64,000 nt of DNA from an uncultured Prevotellaceae bacterium (GTDB lineage: Bacteria; Bacteroidota; Bacteroidia; Bacteroidales; Bacteroidaceae). Where the stretch lies: positions 1 through 64,000 of the forward strand of contig ONDA01000009.1 in the NCBI GenBank assembly GCA_900316475.1, given 5' to 3'. This document shows positions 41,967 through 50,774 of this stretch, piece after piece. Within the stretch, counting starts at the first letter, position 1; each line of letters begins with the position of its first letter. A program made the position numbers and the translations under genes. Below the pieces are notes generated by a model. The model was given only the letters and a program-made list of their open reading frames with translations. It made no database searches and was not told the origin of the DNA.

Positions 41967-41999
41967 GCAAAGATACGTATTTTCTGCGAAACGGCAAAG
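41967..41999 (-). promoter_or_regulatory. Promoter of the Rpn gene
   Basis: Minus strand -33 TTTG (41996-41999), 20-base spacer, -7 TATCTTTGC (41967-41975), about 22 bases before the ATG. Confidence 0.65.
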
Positions 42000-42016
42000 T
42001 GTTTTCAAGAAAAATA

Positions 42017-42353
42017 GGTGACACCTCTTACACCTGGCACTTAACTGCTTGAAAATCAAAGCCAAATTTACGGAGGGTAGTCGCACCAAAGGTGACACCT
42101 ATAGCCACACCAAAGGTAGCACCCGGATATCATGCCAGACCGTGAAACATTTCTGAGAGGCCGTGAGATTTTTCTGAGAGGCCGCGAAATTTTTACGAGC
42201 GGCCGTGAAATTTTCGGCATTGGCGTGAAACATTGGCGAAAGGGTTGGTGCGACACCTGGTGCGACCTTTGGTGTCACCATTGGTGCGACTAAGCCACAA
42301 AAAATAAGCACTGATATTCAAGCAGTTAAGTGCCAGGTGTAAGAGGTGTCACC
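42017..42353. repeat. Palindromic intergenic element, copy 2 (337 bp, best preserved)
   Basis: Ends are near-perfect inverted repeats of ~42 bp opening GGTGACACCTCTTACACCTG. Next inward are boxes GTCGCACCAAAGGTGACACC on the left and their complements on the right. The core has GTGAAACATT at both edges and three ~22-bp units with GAGAGGCCGTGAGATTTTTC. It fills the gap between the Rpn gene and a small gene downstream of typA. Confidence 0.9.
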
Positions 42354-42358
42354 ACATT

Positions 42359-42595
42359 TCAGCCTAAGAGAGGGGAGAGAGGCGGCTTCCTCTGCGGTTC
42401 TCCGACGTTACGATAAGTGCCATGAAAACGTACAGGTAGTGTATCGCCATCGTATACATTCCTGACAGCTATATGACGAATCGTATCGCGACTACTGACA
42501 TAGACGTGAATAGTATCCGATGCCTGTGTACATATTGGAAATGCGCACAGGCATGAAAGAATTGAGCACGCTATTAGGTAGAATCTACCCCTCAT
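42359..42595 (-). CDS. Small exported protein of unknown function
   Basis: A 78-residue reading frame 9 bases after the typA stop. It has a plausible signal peptide (residues 1-25: basic MRGRF, hydrophobic LIACSILSCLCAF, cleavage after CTQA) and a short mature part (DTIHVYVSSRDTIRHIAVRN). The end, PQRKPPLSPLLG, runs into GAGAGG-type sequence close to repeat copy 2, so the true C-terminus may have been altered by the insertion. Family unknown. It could be spurious. Confidence 0.45.
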   Translation of the reverse strand: MRGRFYLIACSILSCLCAFPICTQASDTIHVYVSSRDTIRHIAVRNVYDGDTLPVRFHGTYRNVGEPQRKPPLSPLLG

Positions 42596-42604
42596 AATAT
42601 TATT

Positions 42605-44407
42605 CTACTGGCGGGCAGCCTTCTTCCGCTGGTCGTGGTCGAGGATGGTCTTGCGCATACGCATGGACTGTGGCGTCACCTCGACGAGTTCGTCTTCCTT
42701 GATATATTCCAGACATTCCTCCAACGACATGACGGTCTTGGGGATGATGCGTGCCTTGTCGTCGGTACCCGAAGCACGGACGTTGGTCAGCTGCTTGGCC
42801 TTGCAGACGTTGATGACGAGGTCGTTGTCGTGGACGTGCTCGCCGACGACCTGTCCCATATAGACATCCTCACCGGGATCGATGAAGAACTTACCACGGT
42901 CCTGCAGTTTGTCGATGGCGTAGGCAAAGGCGTTGCCCGTCTCAAGGGCAATCATCGAACCGTTGACGCGACGCTCAATCTCGCCCTTGTAGGGCTGGTA
43001 CTCCTTGAAGCGGTGGGCCATGATGGCCTCGCCCTGAGAGGCTGTCAGCACGTTGGTACGCAGACCGATGATGCCGCGCGAGGGGATGTCGAACTCAATA
43101 TTCGTGCGCTCGCCCTGACTCTCCATCGAGGTCATCTCGCCCTTGCGGCGGGTCACCATGTCAATCATCTTCGAGGCAAACTCCTCGGGGACGTTGATGG
43201 TAAGTTCCTCGACGGGCTCGCACTTCACGCCGTCCACCTCTTTATATATAACCTGGGGCTGCCCCACCTGCAGTTCGTAGCCCTCACGACGCATCGTCTC
43301 GATGAGCACAGAGAGGTGTAGCACGCCACGGCCGGAGACGACCCACTTGTCGGTAGAGTCCTCAAACGGCTCGACGCGCAGGGCGAGGTTCTTCTCAAGC
43401 TCTTTCTGCAGACGGTCGTTGATATGGCGCGAGGTGACGAACTTACCCTCACGACCGAAGAAGGGCGAGTCGTTGATGGTAAAGAGCATCGACATCGTCG
43501 GCTCGTCAATGGCAATGGGAGGCAGCGGCTCGGGATTCTCGACGTCGCAGATGGTGTCGCCAATCTCAAACTTCTCGAGTCCGATGACGGCACAGATGTC
43601 GCCGCAGTCTACCTGCTCAATGCGCTGGTGGCCCATACCGTCGAAGGTATGCAGTTCCTTGATTTTCGTCTTCTCCATCGAACCGTCGCGGTGGGCGATC
43701 GTCACCTGCTGACCGTCCTTCAGTTTGCCGCGATGGACGCGCCCCACGGCGATACGGCCCGTATAGCTGCTATAGTCCAAAGAGGTGATGAGCATCTGCG
43801 GTGTACCCTCAATCTGCTGCGGTGCGGGGATGACCTCGACAATCTTGTCAAGCAGATAGGTGATGTCAGTGGTCGGCTTCTGCCAGTCCTCGCCCATCCA
43901 GCCGTTCTTGGCCGAACCGTAGACGACGGGGAAGTCAAGCTGGTCTTCGGTGGCGTTCAGCGAGAACATCAGGTCGAACACCATCTCGTAGACCTCCTCG
44001 GGACGGCAGTTGGGCTTGTCTACCTTGTTGACAACGACAATAGGCTTGAGACCGATTTGCAGCGCCTTCTGAAGCACGAAGCGCGTCTGCGGCATAGGTC
44101 CCTCGAAGGCGTCGACGAGCAGCAGGCAGCCATCGGCCATGTTGAGCACGCGCTCAACCTCGCCACCGAAGTCGGAGTGTCCCGGAGTGTCGATAATATT
44201 GATTTTCGTTCCTTTCCAGTTGATACTCACATTCTTCGAGAGAATAGTGATGCCTCGCTCACGCTCGAGGTCATTGGCGTCCAGTACTTGGCTCGACAGG
44301 TTCTGTCCCTCGCGGAAGAGGTTTCCTGCCAGCATCATCTTGTCCACGAGCGTCGTCTTGCCGTGGTCTACGTGAGCAATAATTGCAATATTCCTGATGT
44401 CTTGCAT
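42605..44407 (-). CDS. typA: Ribosome-associated GTPase TypA/BipA
   Basis: A translational GTPase involved in 50S assembly and stress growth; 600 residues. G-domain motifs: G1 [15 protein letters not shown]2 region [13 protein letters not shown]3 [16 protein letters not shown]4 VVNKVDKP. Later EF-G-like domains are present, plus the BipA-specific end ([38 protein letters not shown]). Start at [10 protein letters not shown] (44407) rather than 27 bases upstream, because the -7 box at 44431-44439 covers the longer form. Confidence 0.96.
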   Translation of the reverse strand: MQDIRNIAIIAHVDHGKTTLVDKMMLAGNLFREGQNLSSQVLDANDLERERGITILSKNVSINWKGTKINIIDTPGHSDFGGEVERVLNMADGCLLLVDAFEGPMPQTRFVLQKALQIGLKPIVVVNKVDKPNCRPEEVYEMVFDLMFSLNATEDQLDFPVVYGSAKNGWMGEDWQKPTTDITYLLDKIVEVIPAPQQIEGTPQMLITSLDYSSYTGRIAVGRVHRGKLKDGQQVTIAHRDGSMEKTKIKELHTFDGMGHQRIEQVDCGDICAVIGLEKFEIGDTICDVENPEPLPPIAIDEPTMSMLFTINDSPFFGREGKFVTSRHINDRLQKELEKNLALRVEPFEDSTDKWVVSGRGVLHLSVLIETMRREGYELQVGQPQVIYKEVDGVKCEPVEELTINVPEEFASKMIDMVTRRKGEMTSMESQGERTNIEFDIPSRGIIGLRTNVLTASQGEAIMAHRFKEYQPYKGEIERRVNGSMIALETGNAFAYAIDKLQDRGKFFIDPGEDVYMGQVVGEHVHDNDLVINVCKAKQLTNVRASGTDDKARIIPKTVMSLEECLEYIKEDELVEVTPQSMRMRKTILDHDQRKKAARQ

Positions 44408-44430
44408 ACGTCGTTTTGTTGAAATCGGGT

Positions 44431-44439
44431 GCAAAGGTA
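44431..44439 (-). promoter_or_regulatory. -7 box of typA
   Basis: TACCTTTGC on the minus strand, 24 bases before the ATG at 44407. Confidence 0.6.
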
Positions 44440-44568
44440 CAAAAAAAGCCGGAAGTCACCAAACTTCCAGCTCTTTTTTCGTATTAGCACGCAAGGATTT
44501 ACAGGAAGAGAGAAAAGGGCCTTCAAGAGCGCCTTCAATCTTTGCAAGTAGAAAAAATTCCGTAAACA

Positions 44569-44600
44569 TTTGGCAGTTCGGAGAAAAAGCAGTACCTTTG
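44569..44600 (+). promoter_or_regulatory. Promoter of rpsO
   Basis: -33 TTTG (44569-44572), 20-base spacer, -7 TACCTTTG (44593-44600). It leaves an untranslated leader of ~80 bases before the rpsO ATG, room for S15 autoregulation, though I see no defined pseudoknot. Confidence 0.7.
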
Positions 44601-44689
44601 CAGCCGCATTTGACGAAGCCCCCGTCGTTGATGAAGGCGGAAAGGACTTTTGAAGGATGTTTAGTATTAACAATTAATTCATCAAAACA

Positions 44690-44959
44690 ATGTATTTAGA
44701 CAAAGAAAAGAAGGTTGAGATTTTCAGCCAGTACGGCAAGGGTGCTACTGACACCGGTTCTGCCGAAGCACAGATTGCCCTGTTCACCTATCGTATCAAG
44801 CACCTGACGGAGCACCTGAAGAAGAACCACAAGGACTTCGGTACCGCTCGCTCGCTGACCATGCTGGTAGGTCGTCGCCGCAAACTGCTGAAGTATCTCT
44901 ATGTGAACGACATCAACCGCTACCGTGCTATCGTGAAGGCTCTCGGCCTGCGTAAGTAA
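44690..44959 (+). CDS. rpsO: 30S ribosomal protein S15
   Basis: 89 residues, normal length. Binds 16S rRNA helices 20-22 early in small-subunit assembly. Signature residues: GSAEAQIALFTYRIKHLTEH, KDFGTARSLTMLVGRRRKLL, and YLYVNDINRYRAIVKALGLR. It is a single gene with its own promoter and terminator. Confidence 0.98.
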   Translation: MYLDKEKKVEIFSQYGKGATDTGSAEAQIALFTYRIKHLTEHLKKNHKDFGTARSLTMLVGRRRKLLKYLYVNDINRYRAIVKALGLRK

Positions 44960-44983
44960 TAAGGTTGTCAAAACACCACTGTT

Positions 44984-45015
44984 AAAACCGCGTAGGGAAA
45001 TCCCTATGCGGTTTT
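44984..45015 (+). terminator. rpsO terminator
   Basis: 14-bp stem AAAACCGCGTAGGG / CCCTATGCGGTTTT (one G:U), 4-base loop, followed by ATAGTTTT. Confidence 0.8.
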
Positions 45016-45028
45016 ATAGTTTTACCCC

Positions 45029-45059
45029 TTGTGGCATTGAAGAAATTGTCGTATCTTTG
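45029..45059 (+). promoter_or_regulatory. Promoter of the small lipoprotein gene
   Basis: -33 TTG (45029-45031), 20-base spacer, -7 TATCTTTG (45052-45059), ~48 bases before the ATG. Confidence 0.6.
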
Positions 45060-45107
45060 CACCAGAGATTAGAAAACAAGAGTATTCACCTGACAAAAGC
45101 TACGATT

Positions 45108-45677
45108 ATGAAGAAGTTTTATACCTATCTGACAATGCTGCTCATAGCAAGCATGACCATGACAACGCTGACCTCCTGCGACTGGTGGGACGAGGACGAG
45201 GACATTGCCTACACCCTGGAAGGCACCTGGCGCGGCGAGATGAGAATCAAGTCGACGTATAGCGGACGGACGTACTACGCCACCTATACCGAAATAACAT
45301 TCCTGAAGGATCCTTACCGCTACTCCAGCGGAGAAGGCTACTGGGTGGACTACTACTCGGATGCTCCCTGGGACTACGTGGCCAACCACATCCGCTGGAC
45401 GGTGAACCTGTCGGACATCGACATCTACTTCCGCGAGGACGGCACACACTTCACCATCCGCAACTACCGCCTGAACAACGACCGCTTCACGGGCACGCTC
45501 TATGACAACGGTCAGCGCGTAGACTTCTCGCTCTACCACACGTCAGCGCCCAACTGGGGCAGCTACGACCGCTGGGGCTACGATGACTGGTACGACAACT
45601 ACTACTGGTCGCGCACACGCAGCGCCAATAACGACACGAAAGCCGTGGAGAAGCCTGTGCGCAGCATCGGTGACTAA
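45108..45677 (+). CDS. Lipoprotein of unknown function, Tyr/Trp/Asp-rich
   Basis: A 189-residue predicted lipoprotein: signal MKKFYTYLTMLLIASMTMTT followed by lipobox LTSC and then DWWDEDEDIAY. The mature part looks like a lipocalin-like or META-type beta-barrel (EGTWRGEMRIKSTYSGRTYY, FREDGTHFTIRNYRL, DRFTGTLYDNGQRVDFSL). The C-terminal part is rich in Trp/Tyr/Asp (RWGYDDWYDNYYWSR). I do not recognise the family. The start is the ATG after the promoter; the longer frame begins in the rpsO terminator. Confidence 0.75.
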   Translation: MKKFYTYLTMLLIASMTMTTLTSCDWWDEDEDIAYTLEGTWRGEMRIKSTYSGRTYYATYTEITFLKDPYRYSSGEGYWVDYYSDAPWDYVANHIRWTVNLSDIDIYFREDGTHFTIRNYRLNNDRFTGTLYDNGQRVDFSLYHTSAPNWGSYDRWGYDDWYDNYYWSRTRSANNDTKAVEKPVRSIGD

Positions 45678-45678
45678 C

Positions 45679-45708
45679 AAAAAAAAGAGGCATTTGCCTC
45701 TTTTTTTT
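45679..45708. terminator. Bidirectional terminator between the lipoprotein and GH28 genes
   Basis: 14-bp stem AAAAAAAAGAGGCA / TGCCTCTTTTTTTT with a 2-base loop; U-tracts on both strands serve both convergent genes. The right end overlaps the GH28 stop codon. Confidence 0.85.
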
Positions 45709-47173
45709 ATTTTATCAACGTAATGTTGACGTTATCTTTCTTGATACCCTTGCAGTACTGGAAAGTAGCGTCTTTCTTAGCCGTGATGTCGATGTCCTTC
45801 AGGGTGATGCCGTTGATAGGCATCTCGGGCAGTCCGTTGAACTCCATGGCATAGCCGGCATTGTGGCAGACGACATTGCGGATGTCAATGTTGCGGAAGA
45901 TAGGTGTCTCCTCGGTGACAGGCATGTACTCAGCCTCTTTCTGACTACCAGAAGCCAGTGTCTCAGTCACGGACTTGCCACCATAATACATATTAAACGT
46001 GAGGGCGTAGGTCTCGATGTCGGTCATAGAGATGCCGTCAATGAAGATGTTCTCCACGATGCCGCCACGGCCACGGGTAGACTTGAAGCGCAAGCCGACG
46101 TCGGTACCCACGAACTGGCAGTTTGCCACCTTGATATTCTTCACGCCACCGCTCATCTCGGAGCCTACAACAAAGCCGCCATGACCGGCAAAGACGGTAC
46201 AACCGTCGACAACGACATTAGCGCAGGGAATACCGCGGCGACGGCCGTCGGCGTCCTTACCGCTCTTGATGCAGATACCATCGTCGCCAGCATCGAAGCG
46301 CGAGTTGACAATCAGAGCGTTGGTACACGACTCCAGGTCGAGGGCATCGCCATTTTGGGCGTAGGCGGGGTTACGCACGAGTACATTATCTATAATAATA
46401 TTCTGGCACATCAGCGGATGAAGGTTCCACGCGGGGGAGTTCTGGAAAATGACGCCCTCGAGCAGCACGTTCTTACAGTTGACGAGGCTCACCATGACGG
46501 GACGCAGGAACCGCTTCACAGCCTGCCATTCCTCTTCGGTCTGGGCGGCGGGAACGTTCATGTTCGCTCCCTCTTCGCCCTTGGCATACCCTGCGGATGG
46601 CACCCAGTAGTCTTTCTTCATCTCCTGACTGCCGGGAATAGCCAACAGGCGCTTCCAGTGGCCTTCCGTGACTTTGGAGTGCTTCACGGGACGCCAGTAC
46701 TGGCCATTTCCGTCGATGACGCCATGTCCCGTGATGCTGATATTGGTAGCACCATTGGCAGAGAGTGGCGACTGACAGCGACGGGTGTCAAGGCCCTCGA
46801 AGGATGTCTTGATAAGGGGATAGAGGTTTTCGTCGGCAGCAAACTGGATGACGGCGCCAGCCTCCAAGTGCAGGTCGATATTTGAGCGCAGCACCACGGG
46901 GCCTGTCTGCCACACGCCACGGGGCACGACGAGATGACCGCCGCCCATCTTGTACAGCTGGTCGATAGCCTTGGCGAAGGCATCTGTACAGAGCTGCTTC
47001 CCAGTGGGGTCGGCGCCGAAATCCTTCAGCGACACCTTCGCATCGGGAATGACGGGGGCTTTCACTTCTGCCATCTTAAACGGCAGGTTGTCGGTGTACT
47101 GCTTGTACGGATTCTGTGCTTTCAGACAGAGGACAGCCGAAAGACAGAGGAACAGAAGAATAGTTTTTCTCAT
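45707..47173 (-). CDS. Secreted GH28 polygalacturonase
   Basis: Hydrolyses galacturonic-acid linkages in pectin, exo- or rhamnogalacturonan type. Signal peptide residues 1-20 (AVLCLKAQ). The right-handed beta-helix family motifs are present: KDFGADPTGKQLCTDAFAKA at the start, SRFDAGDDGICIKSGKDADG (the catalytic Asp pair), VFAGHGGFVVGSEMSGG (GHG), and LRFKSTRGRGG (RFK in place of RIK). 488 residues, normal. It follows folK by 17 bases in the same orientation and has no promoter of its own, an unusual link between a housekeeping operon and pectin use. Confidence 0.93.
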   Translation of the reverse strand: MRKTILLFLCLSAVLCLKAQNPYKQYTDNLPFKMAEVKAPVIPDAKVSLKDFGADPTGKQLCTDAFAKAIDQLYKMGGGHLVVPRGVWQTGPVVLRSNIDLHLEAGAVIQFAADENLYPLIKTSFEGLDTRRCQSPLSANGATNISITGHGVIDGNGQYWRPVKHSKVTEGHWKRLLAIPGSQEMKKDYWVPSAGYAKGEEGANMNVPAAQTEEEWQAVKRFLRPVMVSLVNCKNVLLEGVIFQNSPAWNLHPLMCQNIIIDNVLVRNPAYAQNGDALDLESCTNALIVNSRFDAGDDGICIKSGKDADGRRRGIPCANVVVDGCTVFAGHGGFVVGSEMSGGVKNIKVANCQFVGTDVGLRFKSTRGRGGIVENIFIDGISMTDIETYALTFNMYYGGKSVTETLASGSQKEAEYMPVTEETPIFRNIDIRNVVCHNAGYAMEFNGLPEMPINGITLKDIDITAKKDATFQYCKGIKKDNVNITLIK

Positions 47174-47190
47174 TATCTTAGTATTATTAG

Positions 47191-47622
47191 TTATAGTTTG
47201 TTGTTAATCTCTCTGAGCGGCAGCATCACGAAGTCGCGCTCATACATCAACGGATGGGGTATCTTCAGGTCTGGCTCGTCGACGCTCAGGTCGTCGTAGA
47301 GCAGGATGTCGATGTCTATCGGACGGTCGGTGTAGTTGCGGTTTGTCAACCTGCGATTGACGTTTTTATGCCGTCCCATGTCGCGTTCTATCTGTTGCGT
47401 CAGCCGCAGAATCTCACGCGGTGTCTTATCGGTCTCACAGAGGACGACGGCATTGAGGAAACGGTTGTCAGACTGGAAGCCCCACGGCTCCGTCTCGACG
47501 AACGACGACTGGCGTGTCACCATCCCTACTTGCTCGTCAATGAACCTAATGGCCTGTTCAAGATTCTCCCAACGATTGCCGAGATTGGAGCCTAGCCCCA
47601 AATATACCTGATGGTCTGCCAT
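47191..47622 (-). CDS. folK: 2-amino-4-hydroxy-6-hydroxymethyldihydropteridine pyrophosphokinase
   Basis: Transfers pyrophosphate to the FolB product in folate synthesis. 143 residues. HPPK signature: VYLGLGSNLGNRWENLEQAI, ETEPWGFQSDNRFLNAVV, and NYTDRPIDIDILLYDD with the magnesium-binding Asp residues; HPLMYERDFVMLPL closes the domain. Separated from queA by 57 bases carrying a GC palindrome (47642-47662). Confidence 0.95.
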   Translation of the reverse strand: MADHQVYLGLGSNLGNRWENLEQAIRFIDEQVGMVTRQSSFVETEPWGFQSDNRFLNAVVLCETDKTPREILRLTQQIERDMGRHKNVNRRLTNRNYTDRPIDIDILLYDDLSVDEPDLKIPHPLMYERDFVMLPLREINNKL

Positions 47623-47641
47623 AATGGTTTAACATATTACT

Positions 47642-47662
47642 CCCCTCCCTCGCAGGGAGGGG
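47642..47662. repeat. CCCCTCCC/GGGAGGGG palindrome between queA and folK
   Basis: CCCCTCCC (47642-47649), loop TCGCA, GGGAGGGG (47655-47662), followed by CACAGGGGGTGGGTC. Same family as the element inside fkp. On the minus strand it could act as a structured operon spacer or partial terminator. Confidence 0.85.
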
Positions 47663-47679
47663 CACAGGGGGTGGGTCTT

Positions 47680-48822
47680 CTAATCGTCGAGAATCAGCAG
47701 ACCGTCGCCATAGCAGCCGAACATATAGCCTTTGTCGACGGCCTGCTCGTAGGCTTCGTAGACGAGGTCGTAGCCGCCAAAGGCCGCCGTCAGCATCATC
47801 ATCGTCGACTCAGGATGATAGAAGTTGGCTATCAGCGCATTGGAGAGTCCGAAGTCGTATGGCGGGAAGATGAACTTATTGGTCCAGCCGTCGAAGGGCT
47901 TCAACATTCCGTCGGTACCGACAGACGACTCTGTGGCGCGTGCCGTACTGACACCCACGGCGCATACCCGGCGGCCCTGTTCCTTGGTCTCATTCACCAA
48001 ACGGCAGCAGTCGTCGCTGATGATGACCTGCTCTGAACCCATTTTATGCTTGGTCAGGTCTTCTACCTCAATAGCGTCGAAACAGCCCAAACCGCAGTGG
48101 ACGGTAAGGTAGGCGAAGTTGAAACCGCGAATCTCCATCATCTTCAGCAGTTCGCGGCTGAAGTGCAGACCCGTGGCAGGGGCGGTGACGGCGCCCTCGT
48201 TGCGGGCAAAGATGGTCTGGAAGTTCTCCATATCGTCGGCATCGGCAGGCCGGCGGTCGACGATGTAGCGCGGCAGCGGTGCCTCGCCCAAGGCGAAGAG
48301 TTCGCGCTTGAACTCCTCGTGCTCACAGTCGTAGAGGAAGCGCAGCGTACGGCCGCGGCTCGTCGTGTTGTCGATGACCTCGGCAACCATCGGGCCGTCC
48401 TCCTCGAAGAAGAGTTTGTTGCCGATACGTATCTTGCGGGCTGGTTCCACGAGTACATCCCACAGGCGCAGTTCCTCGTTGAGTTCACGCAACAGGAACA
48501 CCTCTATCTTGGCGTCGGTCTTCTCTTTCGTGCCGTAGAGACGGGCGGGAAAGACCTTGGTATCATTGAAGATAAAGGTATCGCCCTCGTCGAAGTAGTT
48601 CACCAGGTCGCGGAACGTCATAAACTGGTCGGTATCGTTGCCGTCAGCGTCTTTCTTGTACATCTCTATCTCCTGACGCTTGCGGTGAACGACCATCAGC
48701 CGTGACTGGTCACGGCTGAAAACGCGCTCTATCTCGCCATTCTCGTCCTTAAAGGTGCGATGCGGCGGATAAAGGGCGACCTGCTCTTCAGGCAATTTGA
48801 ATCTGAATTGTGATAGTTTCAT
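47680..48822 (-). CDS. queA: tRNA preQ1(34) S-adenosylmethionine ribosyltransferase-isomerase
   Basis: Adds the ribosyl group of SAM to preQ1 in tRNA to form epoxyqueuosine. 380 residues. Family features: [72 protein letters not shown], and [20 protein letters not shown]. Slightly longer than E. coli QueA (~356) because of a loop near [18 protein letters not shown]. Confidence 0.95.
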   Translation of the reverse strand: MKLSQFRFKLPEEQVALYPPHRTFKDENGEIERVFSRDQSRLMVVHRKRQEIEMYKKDADGNDTDQFMTFRDLVNYFDEGDTFIFNDTKVFPARLYGTKEKTDAKIEVFLLRELNEELRLWDVLVEPARKIRIGNKLFFEEDGPMVAEVIDNTTSRGRTLRFLYDCEHEEFKRELFALGEAPLPRYIVDRRPADADDMENFQTIFARNEGAVTAPATGLHFSRELLKMMEIRGFNFAYLTVHCGLGCFDAIEVEDLTKHKMGSEQVIISDDCCRLVNETKEQGRRVCAVGVSTARATESSVGTDGMLKPFDGWTNKFIFPPYDFGLSNALIANFYHPESTMMMLTAAFGGYDLVYEAYEQAVDKGYMFGCYGDGLLILDD

Positions 48823-48852
48823 TATTTTGGCTGTTTTTTACTGTTTTAGTTA

Positions 48853-48905
48853 GAACTCCCATCGGCCCCATTGGTCTCATAAGCCCCATAAGGCTCATTC
48901 CCCCA
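48853..48905. repeat. GGCCCCAT-type repeat between truB and queA
   Basis: CCCATCGGCCCCATTGGTCT then CATAAGCCCCATAAGG: related to the in-frame repeat of the MG2-like gene (10508-10577). It spans the last codons of truB. Confidence 0.55.
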
Positions 48906-49593
48906 ATTGCTCCTCTAACCACTGCGGGAAAGTGTCAAAGGTCAGGCAGTCCTCCAGGCGGACGTCACCCACGCGGGTCCGGCAGAGTGCCGTCAAGAAA
49001 GCACCACTGCCTAAAGCCTTACCGATGTCGCGGGCCAGGGAGCGGATATAGGTGCCCTTGCCGCAGGCCACACGGATGCTCATCTGCATCGTCGCCGGGT
49101 CGAAGTCTGTCAGCTCTATCTCGTCGATACGCACAGGCTTGGCGGCCAGACGGTGGTCGATGCCCTTACGGGCCAGTTCGTAGGCTCTGTCGCCAGCTAC
49201 CATACAAGCGGAATAGAGGGGTGGTTCCTGCATGATGTCGCCAACGAAGTCTTTGAGCACGCGAAGGATGAGTTCGCGGGTGATGTGGCGCGTCGGGTAG
49301 GTCCTGTCAACGGTATGCTCACGGTCGAACGACGATGTCGTGGCGCCGAGCTGCAGGGTGGCGGTGTACTCCTTGTCGTGGAGCTGCAACGTCTCTATCT
49401 GTTTCGTGGCCTTGCCCGTACAGAGGATGAGCACACCCGTAGCCAGAGGGTCGAGGGTGCCGGCGTGTCCCATCTTCACCCGCTTGACGTGCAGTTTCTT
49501 CGACACGACGTAGCGGATGTGGGCCAAAGCGCCGAACGACGACATCCGGTAGGGCTTATTGATATAGATGAATGTTCCTTCGTTGAAATCCAT
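48895..49593 (-). CDS. truB: tRNA pseudouridine(55) synthase
   Basis: Makes pseudouridine-55 in the T-loop of tRNAs. 232 residues. Motifs: KMGHAGTLDPLATGVLILCT with the catalytic Asp, YTATLQLGATTSSFD, QEPPLYSACMVAGDRAYELA, and RVACGKGTYIRSLARDIG. Start MDFNEGTFIYINKP (49593), sharing one base with the uppP stop (TAATG arrangement), a coupled pair. The C-terminus QWLEEQLGE is encoded close to a repeat. Confidence 0.95.
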   Translation of the reverse strand: MDFNEGTFIYINKPYRMSSFGALAHIRYVVSKKLHVKRVKMGHAGTLDPLATGVLILCTGKATKQIETLQLHDKEYTATLQLGATTSSFDREHTVDRTYPTRHITRELILRVLKDFVGDIMQEPPLYSACMVAGDRAYELARKGIDHRLAAKPVRIDEIELTDFDPATMQMSIRVACGKGTYIRSLARDIGKALGSGAFLTALCRTRVGDVRLEDCLTFDTFPQWLEEQLGE

Positions 49594-50450
49594 TAGTCTA
49601 CCATTGCAAGTGAATGACCCGTCAGCAGCAACACGATGATAATGGTGCCGACGATGATGCGATAGATACCAAATGCCTTGAAACCATACTTGGTGAGAAA
49701 GGCCACGAACCACTTCATAGCCAGCAGGGCCACGACAAAGGCCACGACACAGCCTAAGAGGAGCATCATGATGTTATGTGACGTTGCCCAGACGGCATCT
49801 TCCTTGACAAGGTCGAGCAGGTCGAGGAGCGTGGCGCCGGCCATCGTGGGCACTGCCAGGAAGAACGAGAACTCGGCAGCGCGCTTACGTGTCAGTCCCT
49901 GTGTCATACCGCCTACGATGGTGGCCATCGACCGCGACACGCCGGGGATGACCGAGATACACTGGTACAGGCCAATCATAAAGGCGCGCTTCTCGTTGAC
50001 TTTCCTGTCGTCGCTGCCTTTGTTGAAGAGCTTGTCGCAGAACAGCATGAACACACCGCCTACCACCAGCATCACGGCGACCACCTCGACGCTGTCGAGC
50101 AGCCAGTCGAGCAGGCCGGACTTCTTCGCCGCCAGACCGATGATGACCGCTGGTAGCACACCCACGAAAAGGAGCCAGTAGAAGTAGTACCTGTGTTTCA
50201 GGCGCTGCCACCACGAACAGCCCTCGGGGGCTGGCGAATGGTCGAACTTGAAGAACCGCTTCCAGTAGAGGCACACCACCGAGAGGATGGCGCCAAACTG
50301 TATAATGAACGTAAAGGCGTGGACGAAAGGATCACCCTGCTCGATGCCCAAGAGGTTCTGGGTGATAATCATGTGTCCCGTCGACGAGACGGGCAGGAAC
50401 TCGGTGAGTCCCTCCACGATGGCGATGATGACGGTTTCTATCCAGGTCAT
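49593..50450 (-). CDS. uppP: Undecaprenyl-diphosphate phosphatase UppP/BacA
   Basis: Recycles the undecaprenyl carrier lipid for peptidoglycan and O-antigen. 285 residues, ~8 helices. Conserved: IVEGLTEFLPVSSTGHMIIT (catalytic Glu/His region), GVSRSMATIVGGM (second motif), RKRAAEFSFFLAVPTMAGA. Overlaps DUF3098 by 4 bases and truB by one. Confidence 0.96.
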   Translation of the reverse strand: MTWIETVIIAIVEGLTEFLPVSSTGHMIITQNLLGIEQGDPFVHAFTFIIQFGAILSVVCLYWKRFFKFDHSPAPEGCSWWQRLKHRYYFYWLLFVGVLPAVIIGLAAKKSGLLDWLLDSVEVVAVMLVVGGVFMLFCDKLFNKGSDDRKVNEKRAFMIGLYQCISVIPGVSRSMATIVGGMTQGLTRKRAAEFSFFLAVPTMAGATLLDLLDLVKEDAVWATSHNIMMLLLGCVVAFVVALLAMKWFVAFLTKYGFKAFGIYRIIVGTIIIVLLLTGHSLAMVD

Positions 50451-50704
50451 TTAGTATCCTCCTTCTGCACTTCGTCCTTCGACTTATGCACCACGGCATA
50501 GATCATCGACAGGAATCCCAGCAGGCACACCACGGGTGCCACCACAATGCGGCGGGTACTGAAAATGTCGGGGTTGTAAGCTTCTTCTGTCGAGCTGCCA
50601 CCACTCATCAGGATGAAACCGATGACGACGACGACCATACTTACGGCCAGCAGAATAAAGTTCATGCGGCCAAAAGCCAAATCTTTTTTCATATTATCGT
50701 TCAT
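50447..50704 (-). CDS. DUF3098 small membrane protein
   Basis: 85 residues, two membrane helices (FILLAVSMVVVVIGFILMSG and VVAPVVCLLGFLSMIYAVVH) joined by a short loop with YNPDIFSTRR, the DUF3098 pattern. In Bacteroidetes it is regularly found between ftsX and uppP, so a role in division or envelope synthesis is possible, without direct evidence. It is separated from ftsX by a 7-bp tandem array. Confidence 0.9.
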   Translation of the reverse strand: MNDNMKKDLAFGRMNFILLAVSMVVVVIGFILMSGGSSTEEAYNPDIFSTRRIVVAPVVCLLGFLSMIYAVVHKSKDEVQKEDTK

Positions 50705-50739
50705 ATTTTCAATTTTACTTGATTTAATGGTTGATTTCT

Positions 50740-50774
50740 AATGTTTAATGTTTAATGTTTAATGTTTAATGTTC
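50740..50774. repeat. 7-bp tandem array between ftsX and DUF3098
   Basis: Five units of AATGTTT (last AATGTTC) ending exactly at the ftsX stop codon (50774-50776). Confidence 0.9.

Noticed and set aside
44601-44689. S15 autoregulatory pseudoknot in the rpsO leader
   Set aside because: The leader is long enough, but I could not find complementary segments that convincingly form a known S15-binding structure.
47623-47679. preQ1 riboswitch near queA
   Set aside because: The GC hairpin lies downstream of queA, belongs to a dispersed palindrome family, and lacks preQ1 aptamer features.
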